This document shows, in pieces, positions 32,636 to 43,228 of a stretch of 64,000 bases of DNA. Numbering within the stretch: position 1 is the first letter of the stretch; the number at the start of each line of letters is the position of its first letter. A program made the translations under genes and the position numbers. Under the pieces are notes generated by a model. The model searched no databases, was not told the DNA's origin, and was given only the letters and a program-made list of their open reading frames with translations. The stretch comes from Pseudooceanicola aestuarii (lineage in GTDB: Bacteria > Pseudomonadota > Alphaproteobacteria > Rhodobacterales > Rhodobacteraceae): contig NZ_JAAFZC010000002.1 in the NCBI RefSeq assembly GCF_010614805.1, positions 558,001 through 622,000 on the forward strand, read 5' to 3'.

Positions 32636-33694
32636 TTACACAGTTTCGGGTCCCAGACCCGAAGCCATACCGATGGTGACGAGGCGCCGGGCCATTGTCT
32701 CCCCGATGCGGGCTGCGGAGTAGCGCCGAGAATCGCAGACGGCGCGGGTCTGCCGATCGGTGATCAGATGGCGCTCGCGCAGCGCCTCCGCCATCTGGGC
32801 GTGCAAGGATGCGGGCCGTGGCACCGCCCAAAGCGGTACAGGATCGGCCGTTCCGAATCCCATTCGACGCCTGACATGTGCCGGCACCGGCGCAAGATCG
32901 TGATCCACCAGCCGGGCATTGCGCGGGCTCAGCACCTCCAGGCATCCGCCGAAGCCCGTGGCCACCACCGCATTCCCGCGCGACAAGGCGCCGGCCAGGG
33001 CCATATTCCAGCCTGCGCCCCGATGGGCGGAAACCAGGCATTGCGCCCGCTCATGCAGAGTAGCCAGCAGATCCGACGCAAGAGGGCCCGGCAGGCTTGT
33101 CACCCGCGCGGGCAACGCCTGACCCAATGGCGCTTCGGAGCGGATCACAAGATGCGCCTCCCCCTCCAATGCGGAAAAGGCTGCAATCGTATCGGTAATC
33201 CCGTCGGCGTCCTCCCCGTTGGAGAAGGCATAGAAAACAAAGGTATCATCGTCGAGGGCCAGCTTCTCCTGCAAAAGGTGCCTGGCGGGAAAGCCGGCAT
33301 CTTCCGGCCGGGGCAGGATATGCGGAACAAGCATCACCCGCGGGTGGATCTGGGAGAATATGGCCTGGCAGAATTTGGAACAGGTCCAAATCTCGTCCGC
33401 CATCTCCAGATGTCTGGCGCGGTCTTCGGGCAGGGTCGTGGCCTGCCAATCGGACATGATGATGATGTATCGATGCGCCAGATCGGGATACATCGCGACG
33501 TGGTCGGGAATTCGGAACGGGGCGTCGTGGATGATCACCGCATCGGCTTCAGCCGGATGATTGACCAGCGGAACACCAGCCAATCCGAGAGCCTGCTGAA
33601 AGGCCAGCCCGGCACAGCGGTCCCCCTCCTCCGTCGACAAAAGATAGCAAACCCGCGGCAGTCGCGCAGTCCCACCGATCCTGATATCAAACAT
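32636..33694 (-). CDS. Glycosyltransferase, GT4-like (family 1 group)
   Basis: 352 residues. GT-B type transferase. The first Rossmann half is short ('VCYLLSTEEGDRCAGLAFQQ', 'IWTCSKFCQAIF'). The second half contains 'TFVFYAFSNGEDADGITDTI', 'AQCLVSAHRGAGWNMALAGA' and 'NAVVATGFGGCLEVLSP', corresponding to the E-x7-E/sugar-nucleotide site region of GT4 enzymes. In the 'SAHRGAGWNMALAGAL' stretch the first Glu is replaced. It converges with the giant surface-protein gene, with only 29 bases between them. Modification of those proteins or of an exopolysaccharide is plausible but unproven. The acceptor is unknown. Confidence 0.72.
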   Translation of the reverse strand: MFDIRIGGTARLPRVCYLLSTEEGDRCAGLAFQQALGLAGVPLVNHPAEADAVIIHDAPFRIPDHVAMYPDLAHRYIIIMSDWQATTLPEDRARHLEMADEIWTCSKFCQAIFSQIHPRVMLVPHILPRPEDAGFPARHLLQEKLALDDDTFVFYAFSNGEDADGITDTIAAFSALEGEAHLVIRSEAPLGQALPARVTSLPGPLASDLLATLHERAQCLVSAHRGAGWNMALAGALSRGNAVVATGFGGCLEVLSPRNARLVDHDLAPVPAHVRRRMGFGTADPVPLWAVPRPASLHAQMAEALRERHLITDRQTRAVCDSRRYSAARIGETMARRLVTIGMASGLGPETV

Positions 33695-34298
33695 ATAACA
33701 CGCACTCCCTCGTCACCAATCTGAACAGGCAAAAATGCGTTACATGGCGGACGCCTGAGGCTGCGCTGGAAAACCCACGCGCCGTCAATGGCGAAGGCTC
33801 ACGGAATTCACAATGCAAAATTGCGAATTCGTCCTATCCAAATTTCATCGTTATATGCGTCTTTCACCGCGGATTTTTCCGCTTTTCGAAAGTGTCGCAC
33901 CGTCCTTGCATGAACAGGAATGCACAGTGAAAATTACATGTCCAGAAGAATGTATACAACCTCCCCGAGGTCGACATCAGGCGTGAGGGCGATTTCGGAA
34001 TTAGCGCGCCAAATTCTGGTGGTAGTAACGGTTTTGGTGTCAAAAATTGACAGAGATTTTTATCTGACACTCTGCCCAAAATTCCAGACATCATCTGAAA
34101 GTATAAAAATTTCTGGATAAAATTCAAAGGCATGTAAGAAATCAGCCATCGGGCTGCGCAGTAGAATGCATCCGTAGCGCGTCGTCTATCCGGCATTCCC
34201 GACGCAATCACATATTGCAACTGCGCCTTTGCATCGCGAAGCGGCGCAATATCCTCGCGACACCTTGGTGGAGGCGGGAAAACTCTTTCGCCAATCCC
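33695..34298. other. AT-rich intergenic region without a convincing gene
   Basis: About 600 bases with clearly lower GC than the flanks, especially 33780-34200. Two overlapping frames exist (minus 33864-34220, plus 33920-34120), but neither has a good ribosome site, a recognisable domain or the codon bias of the region. It separates the surface-protein/glycosyltransferase block from the nrd operon and may mark an old insertion boundary or a protein-binding regulatory region. Confidence 0.55.
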
Positions 34299-34687
34299 CT
34301 ACTTGGCCCCGCGCAAAACGCGCGTCAGGTCCGGGGGACGAAAGTTCGGGCCTTTCAGTACCTTTCCATCCGCACGCAACAGGGGGCGCCCGTCTGCTCC
34401 CAATTTCGACATATTCGACGCGTGAACTTCGGCCATTCCTGCTGCTTTGACCGGGTGCAACCCAAATTCGAGAAAGGTTCCATCCAATACGTACTGAATA
34501 TCGCACAGGGCATCCAGAACCTCGACCATGTTCCCGGCAGAGACGGCGGCGCGCAATTCGGCAACTTCTTCTTCCAAAATGGCCAATCGCATCTCTGCCC
34601 GTTCTGCGGGTATCGCGGCGTCGTCCGCAATCGGCACGCCGAACGCATGGTGCCAGGCGCGGACCATCTCCAACGTGTTGTCAATCA

Positions 34688-34688
<1 letters not shown>
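34299..34688 (-). CDS. MazG-like all-alpha NTP pyrophosphohydrolase
   Basis: 129 residues. The fold is suggested by the metal-binding motif 'LAILEEEVAELRAAV' (ExxE) and the second acidic helix 'EVLDALCDIQYVLDGTFLEF' (D-x2-D). This is the arrangement of the MazG/HisE/dUTPase superfamily, and the protein is close to DR2231/phosphoribosyl-ATP-pyrophosphohydrolase-like proteins. The C-terminal 'GKVLKGPNFRPPDL' is typical of this subgroup. Its start overlaps the nrdF stop (ATGA), so it is co-translated with the reductase. It may cleave dUTP or another non-canonical (d)NTP to protect the dNTP pool; that is inference from fold and position. Confidence 0.8.
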
Positions 34689-35743
<1,055 letters not shown>

Positions 35744-35808
35744 TCAGGTACAGCCGGCGCGGCACTTGGGAATACCCCCAAGGCGCCCCGCCAGCCCAAC
35801 GTTCGAGA

Positions 35809-37989
35809 TCAGAGAGAACAGGACACGCAGCCCTGCACTTCTGTCCCTTCAAGGGCCATCTGGCGCAGGCGGATGTAGTAAATCGTCTTGATCCCCTTCT
35901 TCCATGCGTGGATCTGCGCCTTGTTGATGTCGCGCGTGGTGGCCGTGTCCTTGAAGAACAGGGTCAGGGACAGCCCCTGGTCCACGTGCTGTGTCGCAGC
36001 GGCATAGGTGTCGATGATCGCCTCGGGACCGATTTCATAGGCATCCCGGTAATATTCCAGGTTGTCATTGGTCATGTAGGGCGCCGGATAATAGACGCGG
36101 CCGATCTTGCCCTCCTTGCGGATCTCGACCTTGGCGGTGATCGGATGGATGGAGGAGGTCGCATTGTTGATGTAGCTGATCGACCCGGTCGGCGGCACCG
36201 CTTGCAGGTTTCGGTTGTAAAGGCCGTCGCGCATCACTGTCTCGCGCAGTTCGGTCCAGTCGGCGCGGCTTGGAACGGTGATGCCGAAACGGGTGAACAG
36301 CTCCGCACCCGCCGCGGTTTCCGGCAGCCAGTCGCGGGCCACATATTTGTCGAAGAAACTGCCGTCCGCATAGCTGCTGTCGGCGAAGCCCGCGAAACTG
36401 CGCCCTTTTTCCCGCGCCAAGGTGCTAGAGGCACGCAGACAATGATAAAGAACCGTGGCGAAGTAGATGTTGGTAAAATCGATCCCTTCGGGCGATCCGT
36501 AATGGATCCGCTCCCGCGCGAGGAACCCGTGCAGGTTCATCTGACCCAGGCCGATGGCATGGCTTTCATCATTGCCGCGCCGCACGGAGGGCACGGAATC
36601 GATCGACGACATTTCCGACACGGCATTCAGTGCCCGCACAGCAGTATCCACGGTCGCGCCCAGATCGCCGCCATCCATGGCCCGCGCGATATTGAGCGAG
36701 CCGAGGTTGCAGGAGATATCCGTGCCCAGATGTTTGTACCCCAGATCGTCGTTGAATTCGGACGCTTCGTTCACCTGCAGGATCTCGGAACACAGGTTCG
36801 ACATGGCGATCCGCCCCTTCACGGGGTTGGCGCGGTTCACCGTGTCCTCGAACATGATGTAGGGATAGCCGCTTTCGAACTGGATCTCGGCAAGGGTCTG
36901 GAAGAACGCGCGCGCGTTGATCTTCTTCTTGCGGATCTTGGGGTTGGCGACCATTTCGGCGTATTTCTCGCTGACCGAAATGTCGGAGAAGGCGCAGCCA
37001 TAGACCTTTTCCACGTCATGCGGGGAAAAGAGGTACATATCCTCGTTCTTCTTGGCCAGCTCGAAGGTCACATCGGGGATCACCACGCCCAGAGACAGGG
37101 TCTTGATCCGGATCTTTTCGTCCGCATTCTCCCGCTTGGTATCCAGGAACCTAAGAATATCAGGGTGATGCGCGTTCAGATAGACCGCGCCCGCGCCCTG
37201 CCGTGCGCCAAGCTGGTTGGCGTAGGAAAAGCTGTCTTCCAGCAGCTTCATCACCGGGATCACGCCGGAGGACTGGTTCTCGATGCCTTTGATCGGGGCT
37301 CCGTATTCGCGGATGTTGGTCAGCATCAGCGCCACGCCGCCGCCGCGCTTGGACAATTGCAGGGCGGAATTGATACCGCGCCCGATGCTTTCCATGTTGT
37401 CTTCCAGCCGCAGCAGAAAACAGGAGATCAGCTCCCCCCGCTGCGCCTTGCCGGCGTTCAGGAAGGTGGGCGTGGCCGGCTGAAACCGGCCGGCCAGGAT
37501 TTCCTGCATCAGCCCCATCGCCAGCGCCTCGTCCCCGCGTGCCAGGGCAAGGGCGACCATGACGACGCGATCCTCGAACCGCTCGAGATAGCGTTTGCCG
37601 TCCCGCGTCTTCAGCGTGTAGCTGGTGTAATACTTGAAGGCGCCCAGGAAAGTCGGGAACCGGAACTTGGCCTTGAACGCGGCATCCCAGATCCGCGCGA
37701 TAAAGGCGCTGTCGTACTGGTCCAGAACCTCTGCCTCGTAATAGCCTTCCTCCACCAGATAGCGCAGCTTTTCCTCCAGCGAGTGAAAGAAAACGGTGTT
37801 CTGGTTGACGTGCTGCAAGAAATATTGCCGCGCGGCCAGCCGGTCGGCATCGAACCGGATCTTGCCCTGTTCGTCATAGAGGTTCAGCATCGCGTTCAAC
37901 GCGTGGTAATCCAACCCCTGCCATTCGGTGGGAACGGCCTTGGCCGGTGCGGCGTCGCTCAGATCGCGGTCGAGAATTGCGTCTTCCAA
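35809..37989 (-). CDS. nrdE: Class Ib ribonucleotide reductase, large (catalytic) subunit
   Basis: 726 residues from a TTG at 37989. No ATG lies between the end of nrdI and the conserved '[20 protein letters not shown]', so a non-ATG start overlapping nrdI by about 31 bases is needed. The exact start is uncertain. It reduces ribonucleoside diphosphates. Visible motifs are '[25 protein letters not shown]' (substrate cysteine), '[14 protein letters not shown]', '[11 protein letters not shown]' with the active-site Cys and Glu, '[11 protein letters not shown]' and the C-terminal redox pair 'GCVSCSL', which is re-reduced by NrdH. A 149-base gap separates it from nrdF. Confidence 0.95.
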   Translation of the reverse strand: MEDAILDRDLSDAAPAKAVPTEWQGLDYHALNAMLNLYDEQGKIRFDADRLAARQYFLQHVNQNTVFFHSLEEKLRYLVEEGYYEAEVLDQYDSAFIARIWDAAFKAKFRFPTFLGAFKYYTSYTLKTRDGKRYLERFEDRVVMVALALARGDEALAMGLMQEILAGRFQPATPTFLNAGKAQRGELISCFLLRLEDNMESIGRGINSALQLSKRGGGVALMLTNIREYGAPIKGIENQSSGVIPVMKLLEDSFSYANQLGARQGAGAVYLNAHHPDILRFLDTKRENADEKIRIKTLSLGVVIPDVTFELAKKNEDMYLFSPHDVEKVYGCAFSDISVSEKYAEMVANPKIRKKKINARAFFQTLAEIQFESGYPYIMFEDTVNRANPVKGRIAMSNLCSEILQVNEASEFNDDLGYKHLGTDISCNLGSLNIARAMDGGDLGATVDTAVRALNAVSEMSSIDSVPSVRRGNDESHAIGLGQMNLHGFLARERIHYGSPEGIDFTNIYFATVLYHCLRASSTLAREKGRSFAGFADSSYADGSFFDKYVARDWLPETAAGAELFTRFGITVPSRADWTELRETVMRDGLYNRNLQAVPPTGSISYINNATSSIHPITAKVEIRKEGKIGRVYYPAPYMTNDNLEYYRDAYEIGPEAIIDTYAAATQHVDQGLSLTLFFKDTATTRDINKAQIHAWKKGIKTIYYIRLRQMALEGTEVQGCVSCSL

Positions 37990-38375
37990 AACCTGTCCAG
38001 TCCTTCGGTGACGCGGGTGATGTCGGTGTCCGTTCCGGCCAGTTCGAACCGGTAAAGGACCGGCACGCCGCATTTGCGTGCCACCACATCCCCCGCCAGG
38101 GCAAAGGTTGCCCCAAAATTGCGGTTGCCCGCGGCAATGACGCCGCGGAGATGCTGCCGTGTGCCCGGGTCGTTCAGGAACCGGATCACCTGTTTGGGAA
38201 CCGCGCCCCGCCCCTGCCCATCCGCAAAGGTGGGCGTGATCAGCACAAAGGGCGCGCGGGGGGCGGGCATATGCTCCCCCGGGGTGATCGGGATTCGCTG
38301 GGCCGGCACCCCCAGGCGGGCGACGAAACGATGCGTGTTCCCCGATCGGGAGGAGAAGTAGACCAGCCCGCCCAA
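37959..38375 (-). CDS. nrdI: NrdI flavodoxin-like activator of class Ib reductase
   Basis: 138 residues from a TTG at 38375, with GAGG 7 bases upstream. The protein begins '[20 protein letters not shown]', the FMN phosphate-binding loop of NrdI. It then shows '[20 protein letters not shown]', '[20 protein letters not shown]' and '[18 protein letters not shown]'. NrdI supplies the oxidant for assembling the Mn(III)2-tyrosyl radical in NrdF. It starts 8 bases after the nrdH stop and overlaps the start of nrdE. Non-ATG starts in both nrdI and nrdE are notable. Confidence 0.93.
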   Translation of the reverse strand: MGGLVYFSSRSGNTHRFVARLGVPAQRIPITPGEHMPAPRAPFVLITPTFADGQGRGAVPKQVIRFLNDPGTRQHLRGVIAAGNRNFGATFALAGDVVARKCGVPVLYRFELAGTDTDITRVTEGLDRFWKTQFSTAI

Positions 38376-38383
38376 GGCCGGCC

Positions 38384-38605
38384 TCAGCCCAGCGCGTTGA
38401 TCTTGTCGGGGCGGAAACCGGCCCAGTGATCGTCGCCTGCCATCACGACAGGTGCCTGACGATACCCCAATTCGGTCACGCGCGCCAGCGCCTCGGCGTC
38501 CTCGGTCAGGTCGACCAGGTCGTAATCTAGCCCCTTCGCGGCCAGCGCGCGGGTGGTGGCGGTGCATTGCACGCAGGCGGGTTTGGAATAGACGGTGATG
38601 GTCAT
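38384..38605 (-). CDS. nrdH: NrdH-redoxin (glutaredoxin-like)
   Basis: 73 residues from the ATG at 38605, which has GGAG 8 bases upstream. Thioredoxin-fold electron donor for NrdE. The redox motif is '[14 protein letters not shown]' (CVQC). The C-terminal '[20 protein letters not shown]' contains the cis-proline and the 'W-x-G-F-R-P' pattern that defines NrdH. First gene of the nrdHIEF operon. A leader of about 120 bases lies between the cobalamin riboswitch and its start; it contains the hairpin CCGGAC-GGAGG-GTCCGG (38698-38714). Confidence 0.95.
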   Translation of the reverse strand: MTITVYSKPACVQCTATTRALAAKGLDYDLVDLTEDAEALARVTELGYRQAPVVMAGDDHWAGFRPDKINALG

Positions 38606-38727
38606 CGGGGTCTCCGGTCGTAGCAGCATTTTCCGGGTTTCGGGGCAGAGACGCCGACCGCCGCGGCCCTGTCCAGGCCCCGGCTGATGCGATGTCCCCG
38701 GACCCTCCGTCCGGTCTCGAAATTTGT

Positions 38728-38894
38728 GTCCCGGCAGGTCTCCTGGCTTGCGGCTCGAACACCCGTCCCCCCCTTCCCGACGGCACATCCGCCAGTGGAT
38801 CAACGGGTTCGGGCTTGCCGCTCACAGTTGCGGGGGCAGCGCCGGCATTTCACCGGCTTCCCATTTTCACCCGAAACGATTTCCGGGCACCAAG
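38728..38894 (-). ncRNA. Cobalamin (adenosylcobalamin) riboswitch upstream of nrdHIEF
   Basis: On the minus strand the region has the conserved elements in order. They are the GGTGCCCGG P1/P2 start near 38889, GGGTGAAAATGGGAAGCCGG, GCTGCCCCCGCAACTGT, the P7-P9 arm with GGGAAGG, and the B12 box AAGCCAGGAGACCTGCC near 38733-38749. It lies directly between the promoter and nrdH. No uracil-run terminator follows, so control may be translational or Rho-dependent. The expected effect is to shut off the B12-independent reductase when cobalamin is plentiful and a class II (NrdJ) enzyme can work. Confidence 0.93.
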
Positions 38895-38895
38895 A

Positions 38896-38942
38896 CAACA
38901 TCATATAGACGCCAATGCCAGGGGAGTGTCAATATATGGAGT
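38896..38942 (-). promoter_or_regulatory. Tandem NrdR-like boxes over the nrd promoter
   Basis: Two sites match the NrdR box pattern (ACACwATATATwGTGT-like): ACTCCATATATTGACA at 38942-38927 (11 of 16) and a weaker CGTCTATATGATGTTG at 38911-38896 (about 9 of 16). Their starts are 31 bases apart, the usual three helical turns between paired NrdR boxes. They cover the -35 and -10. NrdR is an ATP/dATP-sensing repressor of ribonucleotide reductase genes. Its gene is not in the window. Confidence 0.55.
38904..38932 (-). promoter_or_regulatory. Sigma70-type promoter of nrdHIEF
   Basis: A perfect -35 TTGACA (38927-38932) is followed after 17 bases by TCTATA (38904-38909), a modest -10. Transcription would start about 38895-38898, at the 5' edge of the riboswitch. 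Confidence 0.6.
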
Positions 38943-38988
38943 TCCGGAGGAAAGTAGCCCGGTGATGGCATACACGTTTGGAAGCCCC

Positions 38989-39009
38989 GGGAAAGGCATG
39001 CCTTTTCCC
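38989..39009 (-). terminator. Possible terminator between the Lrp-type gene and the nrd promoter
   Basis: The near-palindrome GGGAAAGGC-AT-GCCTTTTCCC (one bulged base) lies downstream of the Lrp/AsnC gene, with a run of nine T on the minus strand (about 39038-39046) before it. The T-run is not directly after the stem, so this is a weak assignment. Confidence 0.3.
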
Positions 39010-39052
39010 CCCAAACCCCCGTCGCGTCCAGTACGAAAAAAAAATTTTCCGC

Positions 39053-39514
39053 TCAGAACGCCAAATCCTTGACCGCCTCCATGGTGACGTGGGTCGATGT
39101 GCTCTCCACATGCGGCAGGGCCGAGACGACCTCTCCCAGAACGCGCCTGTAGCTGTCGATATCCTCCGTTCGGACCTTCAGAAGGTAATCGAAGGATCCG
39201 GCGATCATGTGACATTGCTCTATTTCGGGCACTATACGCACAGCCGCGTTGAAGGCGCGCAGTGCCGCCTCCCGCGTGTCGGACAATGTCACCTCCACAA
39301 AGGCGACATGCGCGCGGCGCAGGGCGGCCGGGTCCAGCACGGCCCGGAATCCCAGGATGACACCATCGTCCTGCAACCGCTTCAGACGGGCCTGGCAGGG
39401 GCTTTTGGACATGCCGATGCGCCGGGCCAGATCCGTGGCGGGCAGCCGCCCTTCGTTCGATAGAATATCAAGAATCTTCCGATCAAACCGGTCAAGCTGC
39501 CTGCTTTCGGACAT
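39053..39514 (-). CDS. Lrp/AsnC-family regulator, probably PutR-like
   Basis: 153 residues from the ATG at 39514; a GTG at 39523 is an alternative. The N-terminal helix-turn-helix is 'LDRFDRKILDILSNEGRLPA' followed by 'DLARRIGMSKSPCQARLKRL'. The C-terminal RAM/ACT-like domain includes 'HVAFVEVTLSDTREAALRAF' and 'CHMIAGSFDYLLKVRTEDID'. It is divergent from putA with about 130 bases between them. In Rhodobacter and Agrobacterium an Lrp-type PutR in this position activates putA with proline as effector. That role is inferred here from position and family. Confidence 0.88.
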   Translation of the reverse strand: MSESRQLDRFDRKILDILSNEGRLPATDLARRIGMSKSPCQARLKRLQDDGVILGFRAVLDPAALRRAHVAFVEVTLSDTREAALRAFNAAVRIVPEIEQCHMIAGSFDYLLKVRTEDIDSYRRVLGEVVSALPHVESTSTHVTMEAVKDLAF

Positions 39515-39642
39515 ATCGCACACCTATAGGTCTGAATATCCACCCCAGAGAAGTCATATCACCTGAAATTTTCGGAGATCAAGGCAACACGCCCGCGTCA
39601 CTTCTGCGACACTGGGTTAAACCCCTGTTGCCGAGGCCCGCC

Positions 39643-42600
39643 ATGACCGATCTTTCCACCCTTCGCCGCCAGATCCGTGACCTGACCCGCGCCCCCGAAG
39701 CGCAGGTGATCGACGCCCTTCGGGCGCAAAGCGCACCCTCCCCCGCCCTGCGCGAGGAAATCACCGCCCGCGCCCGCGATCTCGTGCAGGAGATCCGAGG
39801 CGACGACCGGCCCGGCCTGATGGAAGTTTTCCTGACTGAATATGGCCTGTCCACCTCCGAGGGAATCGCCCTGATGTGTCTGGCAGAGGCGCTGTTGCGC
39901 GTGCCCGATGCCGAAACCATCGACGAGCTGATCGACGACAAGATCGCGCCTTCGTCCTGGGGGGAGCATCTCGGGAAATCGTCTTCTTCCCTTGTCAATG
40001 CCTCCACCTGGGCGCTGATGCTGACGGGCAAGGTCCTGGATGACGACCGGTCGCGCGGCATGGCGCATATCCTGCATTCCGCCGTCAAGCGCCTGGGAGA
40101 GCCGGTGATCCGCACCGCAGTCCGCGCCGCCATGCGCGAAATGGGCAACCAGTTCGTTCTGGGCGAAACCATTGAAAGCGCAATCAAACGCGGGCGCGGG
40201 ATGGAGGCCAACGGCTACACCTATTCCTACGACATGCTGGGAGAGGCCGCGCTGACCGCCCGTGACGCCGCCAAGTTCCACGCCTCCTATGCCCATGCGA
40301 TCCGCACCCTGGGCGCGCGCGCCACCTCCGCCGATATCCGCGATAACCCCGGCATTTCGATCAAACTGTCCGCACTTCATCCCCGCTACGAGGTCGGCCA
40401 ACGGGATCGCGTGATGGCAGAACTGGTAGACAGCGCCCTGGATCTGGCCCTGCTGGCCAAGGAACACAACATGGGTCTGAACATCGACGCAGAAGAGGCC
40501 GACCGCCTGGACCTGTCGCTGGACGTGATCGAGGCCGTGCTGTCCGACGACCGGCTGGCCGGCTGGGACGGGTTCGGCGTGGTGGTGCAGGCCTACGGAA
40601 AACGGGCCGCGCCGGTGCTGGACTGGCTGCACGCCGTCGCCAGCAAACATGACCGCCGGATCATGGTCCGGCTGGTCAAGGGCGCCTATTGGGATACGGA
40701 GATCAAGCGGTCGCAGGTGGAGGGGCTGCCCGGCTTCCCTGTCTTCACGCGCAAGACGGCGACCGACGTGTCCTATATCTGCTGTGCCGCGCGGCTGTTC
40801 GCGATGACCGACCGGATCTACCCGCAATTCGCCACCCACAACGCCCATACCGTCGCCGCCATCCGCGCCATGGCGCCTGACACCGATTGCTTTGAATTTC
40901 AGCGATTGCACGGCATGGGGGAGGTTCTGCATCGCCGCGTGAAAAAGGCGGAGGGCACGCGCTGCCGCATCTACGCCCCCGTTGGCGCGCATCGCGATCT
41001 GCTGGCCTATCTCGTGCGGCGGCTGCTGGAGAACGGGGCCAACTCCTCCTTCGTGAACCAGATCGTGGACGAGGACGTGCCCCCCGCCGTTGTCGCCGCC
41101 GACCCCTTTGCCGCCTGGGAGGCGGAAAAGGACCAGCCGCAACCGCATATCACCGCACCCGAGGCCCTGTTCGCCCCGGAACGGACCAATTCCCGGGGCT
41201 GGGATCTGCACGACACCACCGACCTGGCCGAGATCGAGACCGCCCGCGCCCCCTTTGCCCGCCACCAATGGACCGCCACGCCGCTCCTGGCGGTGGAGGC
41301 GACGGGCGGCGCGCCGCAACCGCTGATCAACCCTGCCGATCCGTCCGATATCGTGGGACATGTCGCGGAAACCACCGCCGAAGAGATCGCCTCCGCCCAG
41401 GCCGCCGCCACCGATTGGTCGATTGCCACGGGGGCAGAGCGGGCGCGAACCCTGTCCCGCGCCGCCGATCTTTACGAGGCGCATTTCGGCGAGATCTTCG
41501 CCATTCTCACGCGGGAGGCCGGAAAAACCCCGCGCGACGCCATTGCAGAGCTGCGCGAAGCGGTGGATTTCCTGCGCTACTATGCCACCCGCATCGGCGG
41601 CTTGCAGCATGATGCGCGTGGCGTCTTTACCTGCATCTCGCCGTGGAATTTCCCGCTGGCCATCTTTACCGGGCAGATCGCCGCGGCCTTGGCGGCCGGG
41701 AACGGCGTACTGGCCAAACCCGCCGACGCCACGCCTCTGATCGCGCATCGCGCCGTGTCGCTGCTGCATGAGGCCGGCGTGCCACGGGCGGTGCTGCAAT
41801 TGCTTCCCGGCACCGGCGCGCAGGTCGGCGCGCCGCTGGTGGAAACGCCTGACCTGGCGGGCGTCTGCTTCACCGGCTCAACCGCCACGGCACAGGGGAT
41901 CAACCGCGCCCTGGCCACCAGCGCCCCCACCGCCCCGTTGATCGCGGAAACCGGCGGGTTGAACGCGATGATCGTGGACAGCACCGCCCTGCCCGAACAG
42001 GCGATCCGCGATATCGTGATCTCCTCCTTCCAATCGGCAGGCCAGCGGTGTTCGGCGCTGCGGCTGCTCTACCTGCAAGAGGATATCGCGCCCGCCTTCC
42101 TTGAAATGCTCTACGGCGCGATGGAGGAGCTGGCCTTGGGCGACCCATGGGATCTGGCCACCGATATCGGCCCCGTCATCGATGCCCGCGCCCAGGCCGG
42201 CATTGCCGAACATGTCGCTCAGGCCCAGGCCGAGGGCCGCGTGATGAAAACGGTCGCTGCCCCGGACACCGGCCATTTCATCGCCCCCACCGTGATCCGC
42301 GTCGCGGGCATGGCGGATCTGGAGCGGGAGATCTTCGGCCCCGTTCTGCATGTGGCGACCTTCCGGGCCAGCCAGCTCGATCAGGTGATCGACGCGGTAA
42401 ACACCTCTGGCTACGGGCTGACTTTCGGACTGCACACCCGGATTGACGACCGCGTGGAACATGTGGCCAACCGGGTGCGGGTTGGCAACCTTTACGTGAA
42501 CCGTAACCAGATCGGCGCCATTGTCGGATCGCAACCCTTTGGCGGCGAGGGTCTTTCCGGTACCGGGCCCAAGGCGGGCGGGCCAAACTACGTGCCGCGC

Positions 42601-43167
42601 TTTACCGCGCTGCCCCGCGCAGATGCGGAGGATGCGGGCGACGGCGGCGATGTTGCCGAACTGGATGCCACGGCGGTGCAGCAGGCGCTGGACGCCCTGC
42701 CACGCCCCTGCACCGCGCCGCTGGAGGTGACGGACCTGCCCGGCCCGACAGGCGAATCGAACCGCCTGTCGCTGTTCCCGCGCGGCGTGGTGCTGTGCCT
42801 GGGGCCGGATCTGGACAATGCGACGCGGCAGGCGCAGGCGGCACAGGCGCGCGGCTGCGCGACATTGACCCTGTGTCCGGGCGCGACCGGCGCGGGCTGC
42901 CTGGATAGACGTTTGTCGCCCGAGGTACTGAAAGATCTGACCGGTTTCGACGCCGTGGCGCTGGCCGGAACGGCAGACAGCCTGCGCCCCTGGCGGCAGG
43001 CGCTGGCGGCTGGCACAGGCGCGCTGTTGCCACTGCTGGACGAGGCCGACATCGGCCCGCGCTGTGTGCTGGAACGCCATGTCTGCATCGACACGACCGC
43101 GTCAGGCGGCAATGCGGTGCTGTTGGCAGGCGCAGACCCGGCACCCGCCGATGGGCACGCGGCCTGA
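39643..43167 (+). CDS. putA: Bifunctional proline dehydrogenase / L-glutamate gamma-semialdehyde dehydrogenase
   Basis: 1174 residues. It oxidises proline to glutamate in two channelled steps. The N-terminal helical domain has 'FLTEYGLSTSEGIALMCLAE'. The FAD-binding PRODH barrel (about 150-450) has 'LSALHPRYEVGQRDRVMAEL', 'GYGKRAAP'-like 'QAYGKRAAPVLDWLHAV' and 'MVRLVKGAYWDTEIK'. The ALDH domain (about 530-980) has 'ISPWNFPLAIFTGQIAAAL', Glu in 'LIAETGGLNAMIVD' and catalytic Cys803 in 'SAGQRCSALRLLYL'. The last 180 residues are the lid/cap region. The N-terminal ribbon-helix-helix DNA-binding domain of E. coli PutA is absent, so it does not self-regulate. The ATG at 39643 is preferred to a TTG at 39628. 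Confidence 0.96.
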   Translation: MTDLSTLRRQIRDLTRAPEAQVIDALRAQSAPSPALREEITARARDLVQEIRGDDRPGLMEVFLTEYGLSTSEGIALMCLAEALLRVPDAETIDELIDDKIAPSSWGEHLGKSSSSLVNASTWALMLTGKVLDDDRSRGMAHILHSAVKRLGEPVIRTAVRAAMREMGNQFVLGETIESAIKRGRGMEANGYTYSYDMLGEAALTARDAAKFHASYAHAIRTLGARATSADIRDNPGISIKLSALHPRYEVGQRDRVMAELVDSALDLALLAKEHNMGLNIDAEEADRLDLSLDVIEAVLSDDRLAGWDGFGVVVQAYGKRAAPVLDWLHAVASKHDRRIMVRLVKGAYWDTEIKRSQVEGLPGFPVFTRKTATDVSYICCAARLFAMTDRIYPQFATHNAHTVAAIRAMAPDTDCFEFQRLHGMGEVLHRRVKKAEGTRCRIYAPVGAHRDLLAYLVRRLLENGANSSFVNQIVDEDVPPAVVAADPFAAWEAEKDQPQPHITAPEALFAPERTNSRGWDLHDTTDLAEIETARAPFARHQWTATPLLAVEATGGAPQPLINPADPSDIVGHVAETTAEEIASAQAAATDWSIATGAERARTLSRAADLYEAHFGEIFAILTREAGKTPRDAIAELREAVDFLRYYATRIGGLQHDARGVFTCISPWNFPLAIFTGQIAAALAAGNGVLAKPADATPLIAHRAVSLLHEAGVPRAVLQLLPGTGAQVGAPLVETPDLAGVCFTGSTATAQGINRALATSAPTAPLIAETGGLNAMIVDSTALPEQAIRDIVISSFQSAGQRCSALRLLYLQEDIAPAFLEMLYGAMEELALGDPWDLATDIGPVIDARAQAGIAEHVAQAQAEGRVMKTVAAPDTGHFIAPTVIRVAGMADLEREIFGPVLHVATFRASQLDQVIDAVNTSGYGLTFGLHTRIDDRVEHVANRVRVGNLYVNRNQIGAIVGSQPFGGEGLSGTGPKAGGPNYVPRFTALPRADAEDAGDGGDVAELDATAVQQALDALPRPCTAPLEVTDLPGPTGESNRLSLFPRGVVLCLGPDLDNATRQAQAAQARGCATLTLCPGATGAGCLDRRLSPEVLKDLTGFDAVALAGTADSLRPWRQALAAGTGALLPLLDEADIGPRCVLERHVCIDTTASGGNAVLLAGADPAPADGHAA

Positions 43168-43228
43168 GCCGCGTCACCCGATCCGCGCCCGCAATTCAGC
43201 AAAGAACGACGGCGGGAACGGCCCGCCG

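Noticed and set aside
33864..34220. 118-codon minus-strand ORF and a 66-codon plus-strand ORF in the AT-rich gap.
   Set aside because: No ribosome site, no domain, overlapping frames, and composition unlike real genes here; long open frames arise by chance.
35908..38055. Plus-strand ORF of 715 codons opposite nrdE.
   Set aside because: Antisense shadow of a certain nrdE gene.
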